From the NCBI GenBank assembly GCA_964644465.1, contig CAZXVU010000004.1, positions 1 to 43,236 on the forward strand: a stretch of DNA of 43,236 nucleotides, given 5' to 3'. A model generated the notes under the pieces. That model ran no database searches and was not told the origin of the DNA. It saw only the letters and a list, made by a program, of their open reading frames with translations. This document shows, piece by piece, positions 23,119 through 32,110 of this stretch (the first letter of the stretch is position 1; every line of letters begins with the position of its first letter). Made by a program: the position numbers and the translations under genes. This DNA is from CAZXVU01 sp964644465. Lineage in GTDB: Bacteria; Chlamydiota; Chlamydiia; Chlamydiales; SM23-39.

Positions 23119-23451
23119 ATGGCTGCTATTAGCTTTGCTCAAACAATAATTAACACGGAAACTTCACTTACTGAATCCTACAATTCATTGAGCGAGGAAG
23201 CTCAATTCACGAATAAATTAAAATTTGACGCAGTGAAAAGAAAGATTTCCAATGTTAAATCAAAATTGCTCGATTGGAATAATCTACAATTGATTAGAAA
23301 TGGAAAAAAAGAAGGGCAGGACGGATCTTTTTGGGAAGGGCTGAAAAATGAATTTCAGGCAATTTCATCCGAATCTACAAACCTAATTACTCTGTTTGCT
23401 GACATTGCTTCTCAAAAAAAAGCCGTTAATACTGGCTGCCAAGTTTCATAA
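23119..23451 (+). CDS. Orphan hypothetical protein, 110 residues
   Basis: I do not recognise this protein. It is predominantly helical and polar with no membrane segment or signal peptide. The N-terminal 25 residues are rich in Ser, Thr and Asn, as in many type III secretion signals, but this is weak evidence. A Lys-rich middle (NKLKFDAVKRKISNVKSK) is followed by a more acidic C-terminal helix and a single Cys near the end. It has a clear promoter, AAAGGA ribosome binding site and an upstream terminator, which argue that it is real. Its composition is AT-rich relative to the flanking genes. Confidence 0.6.
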   Translation: MAAISFAQTIINTETSLTESYNSLSEEAQFTNKLKFDAVKRKISNVKSKLLDWNNLQLIRNGKKEGQDGSFWEGLKNEFQAISSESTNLITLFADIASQKKAVNTGCQVS

Positions 23452-23470
23452 TCCAGCGCATCACTTAGAT

Positions 23471-25102
23471 CTACATTCTTTCAACAGTCTCAAGGCCGAG
23501 GATTTCCAGACCTTTTTTGAGAAGGCGGGCAGTGAGCTCGCATAGAACGAGGCGTTGCTTTTCTTCAGGGCTTCCTTCAACTCTGCAATCGCGGAAAAAA
23601 GCGTTGAATTTCTCAGCAAGCTCATAGAGAAAATCAGTAAGCCTATTGGGCAATAGATCGCGACCCATCATCTCTAAAACTTCGCCAAAGCGGCGGAGAT
23701 GAATTCCTAGTGCAATTTCTGACGGATGCTCTACCTGGATTCGGTGATGAGCGAGAACTTTTTTCATATCCGCATTTGTTTTGCGCTTAATGCCCATAAT
23801 CCGAACATAAGAATAGAGGAGAAAGACGGCGGTATTCCCTTCAAAGCGGAGCATACGATCGTAGCTGAACGTGTAGTCTTTCGTACGGTGAGAGGAAAGA
23901 TCGGAATATTTCACAGCGCCGATGCCGAGCACTTGAGCGAGATGGTCGAGTTCCTTTTTATCAATGTTGGGATCGCGCTCAATGAGGATTTCTCGGGCTT
24001 TATCGACGGCTTCAGTGAGCAGGTCGATGAGCTTTTCTGTTTCGCCGGAACGAGTTTTGAATTTTTTTCCATCGGGTCCAAGCACAAGGCCGAATCCTAC
24101 ATGGTCCACTTGTGTTTTCGAAGGGTCGAGCCAGCCCGCTTTTTCGGCCGCGGCAAAAATCATTTGGAAATGCATCTTTTGCCCGATATCGGTGATGACG
24201 ATAATCCGGTCGGCTTTATCGACAAAGATGCGGTATCGGATTGTAGCAAGGTCTGTGGTGTCGTAGTTAAAGCCTCCGTCCGATTTTTGGACCATGAGGG
24301 GGAGCATCTGCCCTTCGCGGTTTTGAAATCCTTCGAGGAATATGCACTTGGCTCCATCAGAAATCGTGATCAGCCCTTTCGCTTCGAGTTCTTCAACAAC
24401 TTCTTTCAAATAGGGATTATAAAATGATTCTCCGCGCTCTTTGATCTTTACATGGAGAAGATCGTAGATTTCTTGAAAACCTTTCCGAGAAATCTCGCAG
24501 ATGAGCTTCCAGGCCTGTATCGATTCCTTGTCGCCCGATTGGAGTTTGACCACCTGAAGTTGAGACCGTTTTTTGAAATCGGGATTTTCGTCGAATAGCT
24601 TTTTAGAAGCTCTGTACCAATTCATGAGCTGCGTGAGATCGGTGGGCTGCTTGCCGCTTAAAACATCAGGGCAAAATTCCTTCATGTAGGTGATGAGCAT
24701 CCCGAATTGGGTACCCCAATCTCCAATGTGATTTAACCGAAGCACATCATGGCCTAAAAACTCGAAGAGGCGGGAAAGACAGTCTCCGATAATCGTAGAG
24801 CGGATATGGCCGACATGGAGTTCTTTAGCGACATTCGGCGAAGAGAATTCTACGATGATTTTTTGTTTTTTTTCAGGTTCTGCTGCGCCAAGAAAGGGGT
24901 CATTTAGCTGTTCTTGAAGCTGCTCCGAAAGAAAAGAGGGAGAAAGTGTGAAATTGATAAATCCTGGCCCAGCGATTTCGATCTGAGAAAANNNNNNNNN
25001 NNNNNNNNNNNNNNNNNNNNNNNNNNNNNNNNNNNNNNNNNNNNNNNNNNNNNNNNNNNNNNNNNNNNNNNNNNNNNNNNNNNNNNNNNNNAAAGTTTCC
25101 AT
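23471..25102 (-). CDS. argS: Arginyl-tRNA synthetase, interrupted by assembly gap
   Basis: A class I synthetase charging tRNA-Arg. About 507 residues are visible from FSQIEIAGPGFINFTL at the gap edge to the C-terminus. KELHVGHIRSTIIGD carries the HIGH-type motif, GFGLVLGPDGKKFKTRSGE the KMSKS-equivalent loop, and LSSHRTKDYTFSYDRML and the DALR-type C-terminal domain follow. On the other side of the gap, ATG at 25102 (MET...) with AGAAG upstream is a plausible start 12 bases after the ldh stop. The N-terminal tRNA-binding domain is hidden in the Ns; family comparison suggests the true gap is nearer 200 than 100 bases. It is probably co-transcribed after ldh. Confidence 0.92.
   Translation of the reverse strand: METXXXXXXXXXXXXXXXXXXXXXXXXXXXXXXXXXXFSQIEIAGPGFINFTLSPSFLSEQLQEQLNDPFLGAAEPEKKQKIIVEFSSPNVAKELHVGHIRSTIIGDCLSRLFEFLGHDVLRLNHIGDWGTQFGMLITYMKEFCPDVLSGKQPTDLTQLMNWYRASKKLFDENPDFKKRSQLQVVKLQSGDKESIQAWKLICEISRKGFQEIYDLLHVKIKERGESFYNPYLKEVVEELEAKGLITISDGAKCIFLEGFQNREGQMLPLMVQKSDGGFNYDTTDLATIRYRIFVDKADRIIVITDIGQKMHFQMIFAAAEKAGWLDPSKTQVDHVGFGLVLGPDGKKFKTRSGETEKLIDLLTEAVDKAREILIERDPNIDKKELDHLAQVLGIGAVKYSDLSSHRTKDYTFSYDRMLRFEGNTAVFLLYSYVRIMGIKRKTNADMKKVLAHHRIQVEHPSEIALGIHLRRFGEVLEMMGRDLLPNRLTDFLYELAEKFNAFFRDCRVEGSPEEKQRLVLCELTARLLKKGLEILGLETVERM
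24992..25091. other. Assembly gap (100 N)
   Basis: Exactly 100 undetermined bases, a conventional scaffold placeholder, inside the 5' part of argS. Its real length is unknown. Confidence 0.99.
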
Positions 25103-25114
25103 CGAAGGCTTCTT

Positions 25115-26290
25115 TTAAATATCGGAGCTATGATGGAATGTTGGCGGAATCACTCTTTTGCCGATACCATATTTAATGCGATAATCTGCTAGCGCCATTG
25201 CAGCATTTTGGGTCGATTCCCGATTCTTTTCTGCAATTTCATAAATGGCAAGCAGAGTATCATAAATATGATGTGTTTTATAACGGGGAGAATTCGGTGA
25301 ATAACCAGCATCTTCCAGCTCTGCAGCGACATTCAAAAGTCCGCCGGCATTGATAACAAAGTCAGGAGCGTAGAGAATTCCGCGGTCTCGAAGGTTATTG
25401 GCATGTGTATCTTTTAGAAGCTGATTGTTTGCGCTTCCTGCAATGGCTCGGCAACGAAATTGAGGAACAGTCTGGTCGTTGATGATCCCTCCAAGCGCGC
25501 AGGGGGCCAAGATATCGCATTCCGTCTTCAAAATTTGGTCTACAGGAACAGTTTTAGCTCCATATTTCGCAGCTAAAACTTGCGTTTTGACCGGATCGGT
25601 ATCAGCGATGATCAAATCAGCTCCTGCCCAGAAAAGATGTTCAAGGAGGCGGCTGCCTACACTTCCCAAACCTTGGACTGCAACTTTGCGTCCCTCTAAA
25701 GAATCTGTCCCATAAAGCTTTTTCACAGCGGATTGAATGCCCCGAAATGTGCCCCAAGCTGTGAATGGCCCTGGGTCGCCGCTGCTATTTTTAGAAGGGA
25801 GGCCTACGACATATTTTGTCGCGCGGCGTACGATGGCAACGTCTTCTACTGTACAGCCTGCATCTTCCGCGCAGATATAAGTACCGCCAAATTTTTCCAC
25901 AGCCATTCCGAAAGCCAGAAGCATCTCGGGAGGTTTCGGTTTTTTCGGGTCAGCAATGATCACACCCTTTCCGCCGCCAAAGCCCACTTCATGAATAGCA
26001 GATTTATAGGTCATCCCTTTTGCCAAACGGAGAACATCTTCGAGCGCATCATTGAATGTAGCGTAAGGCTGGATCCGAATTCCTCCCAAGGAAGGTCCGA
26101 GGGTCGAATCATGGATCGCGATAATTCCTGTCAGATTGTTTTTTTTATCTGTCACTTTAACGACTTGCTCGTATCCTTTAACCGTCAGTTTTTCGAGGTG
26201 AAGAGTGGAGATTTTTTGCCCTTCTTGGATTAACGAAGCTAACCGCTTTTTTGTGTCTTGAGCGGATTTTTCGAGAAGTTGTGTGTTCAT
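25115..26290 (-). CDS. ldh: Leucine/Glu-Phe-Val-type amino acid dehydrogenase
   Basis: A 391-residue NAD-dependent amino acid dehydrogenase that interconverts branched-chain amino acids and oxo acids, releasing ammonia. The substrate domain has GPSLGGIRI, LAKGMTYKSAI and GFGGGKGVII, with the two Lys of the catalytic/carboxylate-binding sites. The Rossmann domain has VAVQGLGSVGSRLLEHL. VINAGGLLNVAAE is typical of the leucine dehydrogenase branch. ATG at 26290 is chosen because family members begin near here; the frame extends 27 codons further without support. It is slightly longer than usual at the C-terminus. The argS start follows 12 bases later. Confidence 0.88.
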   Translation of the reverse strand: MNTQLLEKSAQDTKKRLASLIQEGQKISTLHLEKLTVKGYEQVVKVTDKKNNLTGIIAIHDSTLGPSLGGIRIQPYATFNDALEDVLRLAKGMTYKSAIHEVGFGGGKGVIIADPKKPKPPEMLLAFGMAVEKFGGTYICAEDAGCTVEDVAIVRRATKYVVGLPSKNSSGDPGPFTAWGTFRGIQSAVKKLYGTDSLEGRKVAVQGLGSVGSRLLEHLFWAGADLIIADTDPVKTQVLAAKYGAKTVPVDQILKTECDILAPCALGGIINDQTVPQFRCRAIAGSANNQLLKDTHANNLRDRGILYAPDFVINAGGLLNVAAELEDAGYSPNSPRYKTHHIYDTLLAIYEIAEKNRESTQNAAMALADYRIKYGIGKRVIPPTFHHSSDI

Positions 26291-26489
26291 CAGGAGAGCC
26301 TCATCTATGAAATCTACATTTACGGGGAAAATTTTTGGTACGACTATATCACGGCGTAAACCAAAAATCAAGAACGGATCAAGGTTGCCAATTAAATATT
26401 TCCCTTTACGTCTTCTTTGAGATCTATCTTGAAGCTAATGAGAATTTAAGATATCGTTATCCACTAAAAACCCTGTTTTTGAGGTTCTA

Positions 26490-27215
26490 ATGACGACCGC
26501 TCTGAGTATCTCCGCGGAACAAAAAAACGAACTGTTAAAATTCTTAAAAAAGAACCGCAATGCCGATTTGGTGACGATTTATCTCGCCTTTATCGAAGAA
26601 AAATACCGCCTAAAACCGGTCTTGTTTCCCCGCGATAAAATGATCTATCAGAGCCTAGACGACTTGATCCAACGATTGGAGTCGCAAGGTAAGCTCTGGC
26701 GGGAAACTGAAATCACTATCCAGTTCGGCCAGCAAAGCGTCAACGAAGAGACAAAAAAAATATATATTTGTCCCTTTACCGGCAAAGTCTTCGGAGACAA
26801 TACCCACCCAAACCCCCAAGATGCGATTTATGACTGGGTGTCAACCTGCCCAGAGAATAAAGAAAGAGTGGGCGGCCTTCCTGTGAAACGCTTTTTCGTC
26901 TCAGAAGATCCTGAAGTAATAAAAAATTACATCAGCCAGCGAAAAGCTTCGATGAAAAAAGTTGTATACTCTTCCGCGATTACTGGAAAACTATTCAACA
27001 GCAAAGCTGCTGTCCTCGAGGATTTCAAAAAAAATCATATCAAGTATCTCACCCTTCATGAGGTGCAGAATCAGAACCGCTTCCAGATTGAAGAGCATTT
27101 TTTAGCTTTCATTCAAAAGCACTTAACGGAAGAAAAAATCGCGATCTTTGTTGAAGCGCTTTCCGAGCATCATGAGTTTACGTTCTTCCTTGAAAAATGG
27201 GTTGAATCTGATTGA
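26490..27215 (+). CDS. Conserved chlamydial hypothetical protein (DUF2709-like)
   Basis: A 241-residue cytoplasmic protein. I recall a Chlamydiales family of this length next to tsaE (C. trachomatis CT538/DUF2709), and position and size agree, but I cannot confirm by search. An N-terminal helical region (EQKNELLKFLKKNRNADLV) is followed by two related segments, KIYICPFTGKVFGDN (about 90-104) and VVYSSAITGKLFNSK (about 157-171), which look like an internal duplication of a small beta-rich unit. It overlaps the proposed tsaE start by 14 bases, so expression is probably coupled. Function is unknown. Confidence 0.75.
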   Translation: MTTALSISAEQKNELLKFLKKNRNADLVTIYLAFIEEKYRLKPVLFPRDKMIYQSLDDLIQRLESQGKLWRETEITIQFGQQSVNEETKKIYICPFTGKVFGDNTHPNPQDAIYDWVSTCPENKERVGGLPVKRFFVSEDPEVIKNYISQRKASMKKVVYSSAITGKLFNSKAAVLEDFKKNHIKYLTLHEVQNQNRFQIEEHFLAFIQKHLTEEKIAIFVEALSEHHEFTFFLEKWVESD

Positions 27216-27633
27216 ACATAGGCTCTCTTCCTCTGATGATATGATGGATTTTGGACGGAAGATGGCTAGCTCCCTTTTGCCCAATAGCATCCTTGCTCTT
27301 TCAGGTGATTTAGGTGCCGGTAAAACCACTTTTGTCCAAGGCCTTGGCCTTGGCTTAGGGATTAAGGATCCCATTCAAAGCCCTACTTTTGTGACGCTGA
27401 ATCTCTATCAAGGGCGACTCCCTTTATTTCACTTCGACCTCTACCGGCTGAAGAGCGCTTCTGATTTCTTAAGCTTAGGATTTGATGAATATTTTCAAAA
27501 CGGGGGGATTTGCGCCATTGAATGGCCTGAACGGATCACCCCGCTCCTTCCTCTAGAGACTATATCAATCCATTTCAACTATTCGGGATCTGGTAGAGTC
27601 GCGGCGGTTTCAAATTGGGGCGGCCAATGTTGA
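27202..27633 (+). CDS. tsaE: tRNA threonylcarbamoyladenosine biosynthesis ATPase
   Basis: P-loop ATPase needed with TsaB/TsaC/TsaD to make t6A37 on ANN-decoding tRNAs. LSGDLGAGKTTFVQGLGLGLG carries Walker A, SPTFVTLNLYQG and LFHFDLYRL are family signatures, and CAIEWPERI contains the conserved E/W/P. The frame is open back to ATG 27148, but TTG 27202 gives the family length of about 143 residues and places the start about 10 residues before the first helix; the start is uncertain. It overlaps the preceding gene by 14 bases and engB by 7 (ATGTTGA), indicating translational coupling. Confidence 0.88.
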   Translation: MNLIEHRLSSSDDMMDFGRKMASSLLPNSILALSGDLGAGKTTFVQGLGLGLGIKDPIQSPTFVTLNLYQGRLPLFHFDLYRLKSASDFLSLGFDEYFQNGGICAIEWPERITPLLPLETISIHFNYSGSGRVAAVSNWGGQC

Positions 27634-28205
27634 AAAACGCCCGTTATCTTCTTTCCACTCTTACAGAATTTCCCCTCTTAAAAGACCCTCGGGGCCAGAT
27701 TTTGCCTGAAATCGCCCTTGCTGGCCGCTCAAACGTAGGGAAATCGAGCCTGGTCAACCACCTTTTGGGCACCAAAAAATTGGCAAAAACATCGGCCACA
27801 CCGGGAAAAACCCAGCTTTTGAATTTTTTCTCGATCGATGACCGGTTTCTTTTTGTCGATCTGCCTGGCTATGGTTTTGCAAAAGCTCCGAAAGAATCTG
27901 TCCGAATTTGGTCTCAATCGATCGATGCCTATTTAAATGGGAGAACTACTTTGCGTCTCGTTCTCCTCCTTCTCGATTCTCGCAGAGATCTGAGCGAAGA
28001 AGACCTCTCTTTGATCCAATGGGCCCAGGCAAAACAAATTCCTCTTTTGGTCATTTTGACAAAAAGTGATAAACTCTCTCGTGCACAAATTGAATCGCAA
28101 ATCCAAAAAGTCAGTCAACAACTCCAATGCGAAGTGATTCCTTACACCATTAAAAATTCAGCTTCCCGCCATCTGCTTGTAAAAAGGATCGAACAATTTG
28201 TATGA
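27627..28205 (+). CDS. engB: Ribosome biogenesis GTP-binding protein EngB/YsxC/YihA
   Basis: A 192-residue GTPase assisting assembly of the large ribosomal subunit. G1 is GRSNVGKSS, the switch region has KTSATPGKTQ, G3 is VDLPGYG, G4 is LTKSDKL and G5 lies near IKNSASR. ATG at 27627 is preferred to TTG at 27615 since GGGG precedes it at suitable spacing and the protein then has the family length. The start overlaps the tsaE stop by 7 bases, and the stop overlaps the next start by 4 (ATGA). Confidence 0.95.
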   Translation: MLKNARYLLSTLTEFPLLKDPRGQILPEIALAGRSNVGKSSLVNHLLGTKKLAKTSATPGKTQLLNFFSIDDRFLFVDLPGYGFAKAPKESVRIWSQSIDAYLNGRTTLRLVLLLLDSRRDLSEEDLSLIQWAQAKQIPLLVILTKSDKLSRAQIESQIQKVSQQLQCEVIPYTIKNSASRHLLVKRIEQFV

Positions 28206-28951
28206 CCCAGATCAACCAAGAAATCTTTGTTTGCCTCGATTGCGAATCGACCGGGCTTGAGCCAGAGACAGATCGGATTGTAGAAATCGCAGTAGCGAGA
28301 TTCACATTCGATCAGCTCCTGCAAAAATTCGAAAGTCTTGTCGATCCAGAATGCGACATCCCCGAAACTTCGCAAGAAATCCATAAAATCACTCATGAAA
28401 TGATCTATGGAAAACCGAAAATCGGGCAAATCCTCCCTGATCTTTTGAAAATGATCAACGGACATATCATCGTTGGCCATGGAATTGGATTCGATATCGC
28501 GTTGATCGCTGCGGAAGCCAAAAGAAATCAAATTCCTTGCAACATTCATCAGCAGCAACATATCGATACTCTCCGTATGGCGAGGATTTACGGAGAAAGC
28601 CCCATCAATTCTCTCGAGAGACTGCGTCAGCATTTCAACATCGAGGCGGAAGGGGCCCATCGTGCGATGAGCGATGTGATTGTCAATATCGAGGTGTTCA
28701 AATATCTTGCCCGCCCCTATCAAACAACCGATCAGCTTTTGAAAGTCTTGCAAAAACCGATCAAATTGAAAGCGATGCCTCTAGGTAAACACAAAGGCAG
28801 GAAATTCGATGAGATTCCCGTCGAATATCTGCAATGGGCGGAAAGAAAAGATTTCGACCAGGATCTTCTCTATTCAATCCGCTTAGAACTCCGCAATCGA
28901 AAAAAAGGCGGCGGCTTCGAACAATGCGCCAATCCTTTCACGAATCTTTGA
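28202..28951 (+). CDS. dnaQ: DnaQ-like DEDDh exonuclease with C-terminal DUF3820-like domain
   Basis: A 249-residue 3'-5' exonuclease. Exo I is LDCESTG (Asp13, Glu15), Exo II lies in GHGIGFDIALI, and Exo III is GAHRAMSDV (His...Asp), giving the DEDDh class of the DNA polymerase III epsilon subunit and RNase T. The last 60 residues (MPLGKHKGRKFDEIP, YLQWAERKDF) match the small DUF3820-like module often attached to such nucleases. In Chlamydia a second DnaQ paralogue sits at the equivalent position, so it may serve repair rather than be the replicative epsilon. Its start overlaps the engB stop as ATGA. Confidence 0.85.
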   Translation: MTQINQEIFVCLDCESTGLEPETDRIVEIAVARFTFDQLLQKFESLVDPECDIPETSQEIHKITHEMIYGKPKIGQILPDLLKMINGHIIVGHGIGFDIALIAAEAKRNQIPCNIHQQQHIDTLRMARIYGESPINSLERLRQHFNIEAEGAHRAMSDVIVNIEVFKYLARPYQTTDQLLKVLQKPIKLKAMPLGKHKGRKFDEIPVEYLQWAERKDFDQDLLYSIRLELRNRKKGGGFEQCANPFTNL

Positions 28952-28984
28952 TTTTTTAGCCTCTTTCTGTATACATTTCCAGAT

Positions 28985-30172
28985 ATGGCAAAACTCACTT
29001 TGAAAGATCTTCCATTGAAAGGAAAACGCGTTCTGATGCGTGTAGACTTCAATGTTCCTGTAAAGGGTGGGAAAATCACCGATGATTCGCGGATTAAGGC
29101 TTCCCTTCCATCTATAAATTATGTACTGGACCATGGAGCCTCCCTGATTTTGATGAGTCATTTGGGAAGGCCGAAAGCCAAACCAGAGGCTGAATTTTCT
29201 CTCGCTCCTTGTGCAAAAAGACTTTCTGAGTTGTTAAAAAAACCGGTTGCAATGGCTCCAGACTGCATAGGGCCGCAAGTGGAAAAAATGGCGTCGGAAT
29301 TAAAACCTGGCGATGTTCTGCTTTTAGAAAATCTCCGTTTCCATGAGGGAGAGGAATCTCCTGACAAAGATCCACACTTTGTCAAAGCTCTATCTAAACT
29401 GGGAGATGTTTACGTAAATGATGCATTTGGAACCGCTCATCGCGCCCACGCGTCGACCGCTGCGATTGCAAAATTTTTCCCCAGAAAATCGGCTGCCGGT
29501 TTTCTCATGGAAAAGGAAATCGCCTATCTCTCCTCGCTTCTTCAAAAACCTAAACGGCCATTTTTCGCGATCATCGGCGGAGCGAAAATATCCACAAAAA
29601 TAGGCGTGATCCAGAATTTGCTCAAACTCGTCGATGGGCTGTTTATCGGCGGGGGAATGACATTTACTTTTTTAAAAGCTAAAGGGATTGAAATCGGGAG
29701 TTCGATTTTTGAGGAATCGGAGATTGAAACAGCTCGAGAAATCCTAAACCATAATCAAAAAAAGCTTCACCTACCCTCAGATGTTGTAATTGCAAACGCT
29801 TTTTCCAATGATGCAGAACATAAAGTAATCTTTTGCAAGGATGGCATTCCTTCGGGATGGCAAGGGTTGGACATCGGCCCAGAAACGATCCGGAATTGGT
29901 CAGATTCTATGAAAAAAGCAGCCTCTGTTTTTTGGAATGGACCTCTTGGCGCTTTTGAAATGCCTAATTTTGCCAATGGAACTAGACAAATCGCAGAAGC
30001 TTTGGCCCTATCGAGAGCAGAAACGATTGTAGGTGGGGGAGATTCTGTAGCCGCTGTTCAGCAAATGGGCCTGGGAGACAAATTTACTTATCTTTCCACT
30101 GGGGGCGGTGCTTCTTTAGAATTTTTGGAATTCGGCCATTTGCCAGGGATTGACGCTCTTTCTGATCAGTAA
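28985..30172 (+). CDS. pgk: Phosphoglycerate kinase
   Basis: A glycolytic enzyme that transfers phosphate between 1,3-bisphosphoglycerate and ADP. At 395 residues it is full length. RVDFNVPVKGGKITDDSRI is the N-terminal substrate motif, SHLGRP follows, GGAKISTKIGVI contributes to the nucleotide domain and VGGGDSVAAV is the C-terminal glycine-rich ATP loop. It starts 33 bases after the exonuclease gene and may share its transcript. Confidence 0.97.
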   Translation: MAKLTLKDLPLKGKRVLMRVDFNVPVKGGKITDDSRIKASLPSINYVLDHGASLILMSHLGRPKAKPEAEFSLAPCAKRLSELLKKPVAMAPDCIGPQVEKMASELKPGDVLLLENLRFHEGEESPDKDPHFVKALSKLGDVYVNDAFGTAHRAHASTAAIAKFFPRKSAAGFLMEKEIAYLSSLLQKPKRPFFAIIGGAKISTKIGVIQNLLKLVDGLFIGGGMTFTFLKAKGIEIGSSIFEESEIETAREILNHNQKKLHLPSDVVIANAFSNDAEHKVIFCKDGIPSGWQGLDIGPETIRNWSDSMKKAASVFWNGPLGAFEMPNFANGTRQIAEALALSRAETIVGGGDSVAAVQQMGLGDKFTYLSTGGGASLEFLEFGHLPGIDALSDQ

Positions 30173-30277
30173 ATTCTTTAAATTGAGGCTAGATCAAAAG
30201 AACCATGTTCGTCATTTTCAAAAAGGCGACAATATGCGATGCTATGAGCATCCAAGGACGAGGGAACCAGTCGATGT

Positions 30278-31840
30278 ATGCAAGCGGATAGCACGGCAGA
30301 ATTCGGGAAGTGGCGCGCTTTCTTCTGGCCGATCCACCGTTGGGAACTGAAGAAATTCATCCCAATGCTCATGATGTTCTTTCTCATATCATTCAACTAC
30401 AACGCCTTGCGCGCATATAAAGACTCCCTAGTTGTCACTGCCCGCGAATCTGGAGCAGAGGCAATTCCCTTCATTAAAGTCTGGGCAATACTTCCCTGTG
30501 CGATCTTACTCACTTTCCTTTTTACAAGGCTGGCCAACAAATTCAGCCGCGAAAAAGTCTTCTACATCATGATGTGCATCTTTCTCGCGTTCTTTTTCAT
30601 TTTTACCTTCGTTCTTTTCCCTGCTCAAGAATATCTCCATCCGAATGGGCTTGCAGACAAAATGCAAAACTTATTGCCGGATGGGTGCAAAGGGCTCATC
30701 GCCGTCTTCCGCAATTGGACTTTTACTCTTTTCTACGTGATGTCGGAACTCTGGGGTACAGCCATCCTTTCAGTTCTGTTCTGGGGATTTGCCAATGAAG
30801 TCACAACAGTCGGAGAAGCGAAACGGTACTATGGACTTCTTGCGATTGGAGCAAATATAGCAGGGATTTTTTCAGGTCAGGCTTCCATCTATTTTTCAGG
30901 CGATATTTTCCTCCCCTGGCTGCCTTATGGCAATCAACCCTGGGAACAATCGGTCCTTTTCCTCAACTGCGTCATCATGGTTTCAGGCGTTTTAACCATT
31001 GGTATATTCCGATGGCTCAACCGGCATGTGATCCGCCCGACAGAAAACGCGCAGCCGCTTCATCTGAAGCCTGAAAAAGTCAAAATGTCGATGCGGAAAA
31101 ATTTCGCCTATCTCGCGAAATCAAAATATTTAATTTGTATTGCGCTGATCGTCCTTATGTACAACCTTGCCATGAATTTGATCGAGGTTGTGTGGAAAAA
31201 CCAGATCAAGCAAATCTATCCCAATCCCAATGAATACAACGTGTATATGGGAGAAGTGATGACTTGGATGGGGATCATCGCGACCATTATTGCTGTGTTT
31301 GTAACGGGCAATGTGATCCGGCGGGTCTCCTGGACAGCCGCAGCTTTGCTTCCTGCAGCAATCACATTTTTAACCGGGATCGGATTTTTCATTTTTGTTC
31401 TCTTCCAGCATTCGGGATTCAACTGGGTTGCCGCTTTTCTTGGATCTACGCCTCTGATGCTCAGCGTGACTTTGGGCTCGATGCAAAACTGTCTTAGCCG
31501 CGCTTCCAAATATACCCTATTTGATGCCACCAAAGAGATGGCCTTCATTCCTTTAAGCAATGAGTCAAAGCTTAAAGGAAAAGCTGCAATCGACGGTGTA
31601 GGCTCCCGCCTTGGCAAATCGGGCGGATCGGTGATCCATCAAGGTTTACTCATTATCTTCACTACCGTGGCCGCCAGCACTCCTTTTGTTGCGGCTATTT
31701 TCCTCGTTGTTGTCTTAGTTTGGATCTTATCGATTGTCTCGCTAGGAAAGCAATTTGACGAGCTCGTCAGTGAAAACGCCAAGCTCGAAATCCCCGATAC
31801 CCCTTCCCCCAAACCTGTCCTCGCTAAAGAACTCGCCTAA
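30278..31840 (+). CDS. NTT-family nucleotide transporter (ADP/ATP translocase type)
   Basis: A 520-residue inner-membrane carrier with about 12 transmembrane helices, of the NTT family used by Chlamydiae, Rickettsiae and plastids to take nucleotides from the host. Features include the N-terminal RAYKDSLVVTARESGAEAIPF segment, the SELWGTAILSVLFWGFANE helix and the C-terminal DATKEMAFIPLSNESKLKGKAA. Position beside pgsA-sppA-polA-coaE-rho matches C. trachomatis CT495 (Npt2) by memory, which would favour NTP/proton import over ATP/ADP exchange, but sequence alone does not settle this. The start ATG 30278 has only a distant AGGG; no better start precedes the first helix. Confidence 0.9.
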   Translation: MQADSTAEFGKWRAFFWPIHRWELKKFIPMLMMFFLISFNYNALRAYKDSLVVTARESGAEAIPFIKVWAILPCAILLTFLFTRLANKFSREKVFYIMMCIFLAFFFIFTFVLFPAQEYLHPNGLADKMQNLLPDGCKGLIAVFRNWTFTLFYVMSELWGTAILSVLFWGFANEVTTVGEAKRYYGLLAIGANIAGIFSGQASIYFSGDIFLPWLPYGNQPWEQSVLFLNCVIMVSGVLTIGIFRWLNRHVIRPTENAQPLHLKPEKVKMSMRKNFAYLAKSKYLICIALIVLMYNLAMNLIEVVWKNQIKQIYPNPNEYNVYMGEVMTWMGIIATIIAVFVTGNVIRRVSWTAAALLPAAITFLTGIGFFIFVLFQHSGFNWVAAFLGSTPLMLSVTLGSMQNCLSRASKYTLFDATKEMAFIPLSNESKLKGKAAIDGVGSRLGKSGGSVIHQGLLIIFTTVAASTPFVAAIFLVVVLVWILSIVSLGKQFDELVSENAKLEIPDTPSPKPVLAKELA

Positions 31841-31860
31841 TTTCAATTAATTAAGAATAT

Positions 31861-32012
31861 CAGGATTTCCACCCCAAAAGAGATGCTCTTTTGAGGACCC
31901 CGGGCAGGATCAGGCAGGATATACAGGATGCAGGGTAAGCCCCTCACGCCCTCAAAAATTTTATCCTACATATCCTACGGCTTCGTCTCGAAGCGATATC
32001 CTGCATATCCTG
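31861..32012. repeat. CAGGAT repeat patch with hairpins
   Basis: CAGGAT occurs at 31861, 31905, 31915 and 31924, and its complement (ATCCTG/ATCCTA) at 31963, 31972, 31998 and 32007. Within each cluster the spacing is 9 bases. The two orientations form a loose inverted repeat. Two perfect small hairpins are embedded: CAAAAGAG/CTCTTTTG (31875-31893, 3-base loop) and GCTTCG/CGAAGC (31980-31994, 3-base loop). The patch fills the gap between ntt and dedA and has no coding potential. Confidence 0.6.
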
Positions 32013-32110
32013 TCATCTCTCCTATGAATTAACCCTTTATTGAAGCAAGAGCATAGGCTATAATATTTATCTATTCACAAAAATTTTATTTGCTTTATTA
32101 GTAAAAATTA

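Noticed and set aside
23726..24427. A 233-codon open frame antisense to argS
   Set aside because: It overlaps the catalytic part of argS, has no ribosome binding site and no recognisable domain.
26291..26371. Longer N-terminus for the leucine dehydrogenase
   Set aside because: The extra 27 codons lack family similarity and a ribosome binding site; ATG 26290 fits the family.
31861..32012. CRISPR array
   Set aside because: Repeat units are six bases with a nine-base period and occur in both orientations; there are no spacer-sized intervals and no cas genes.
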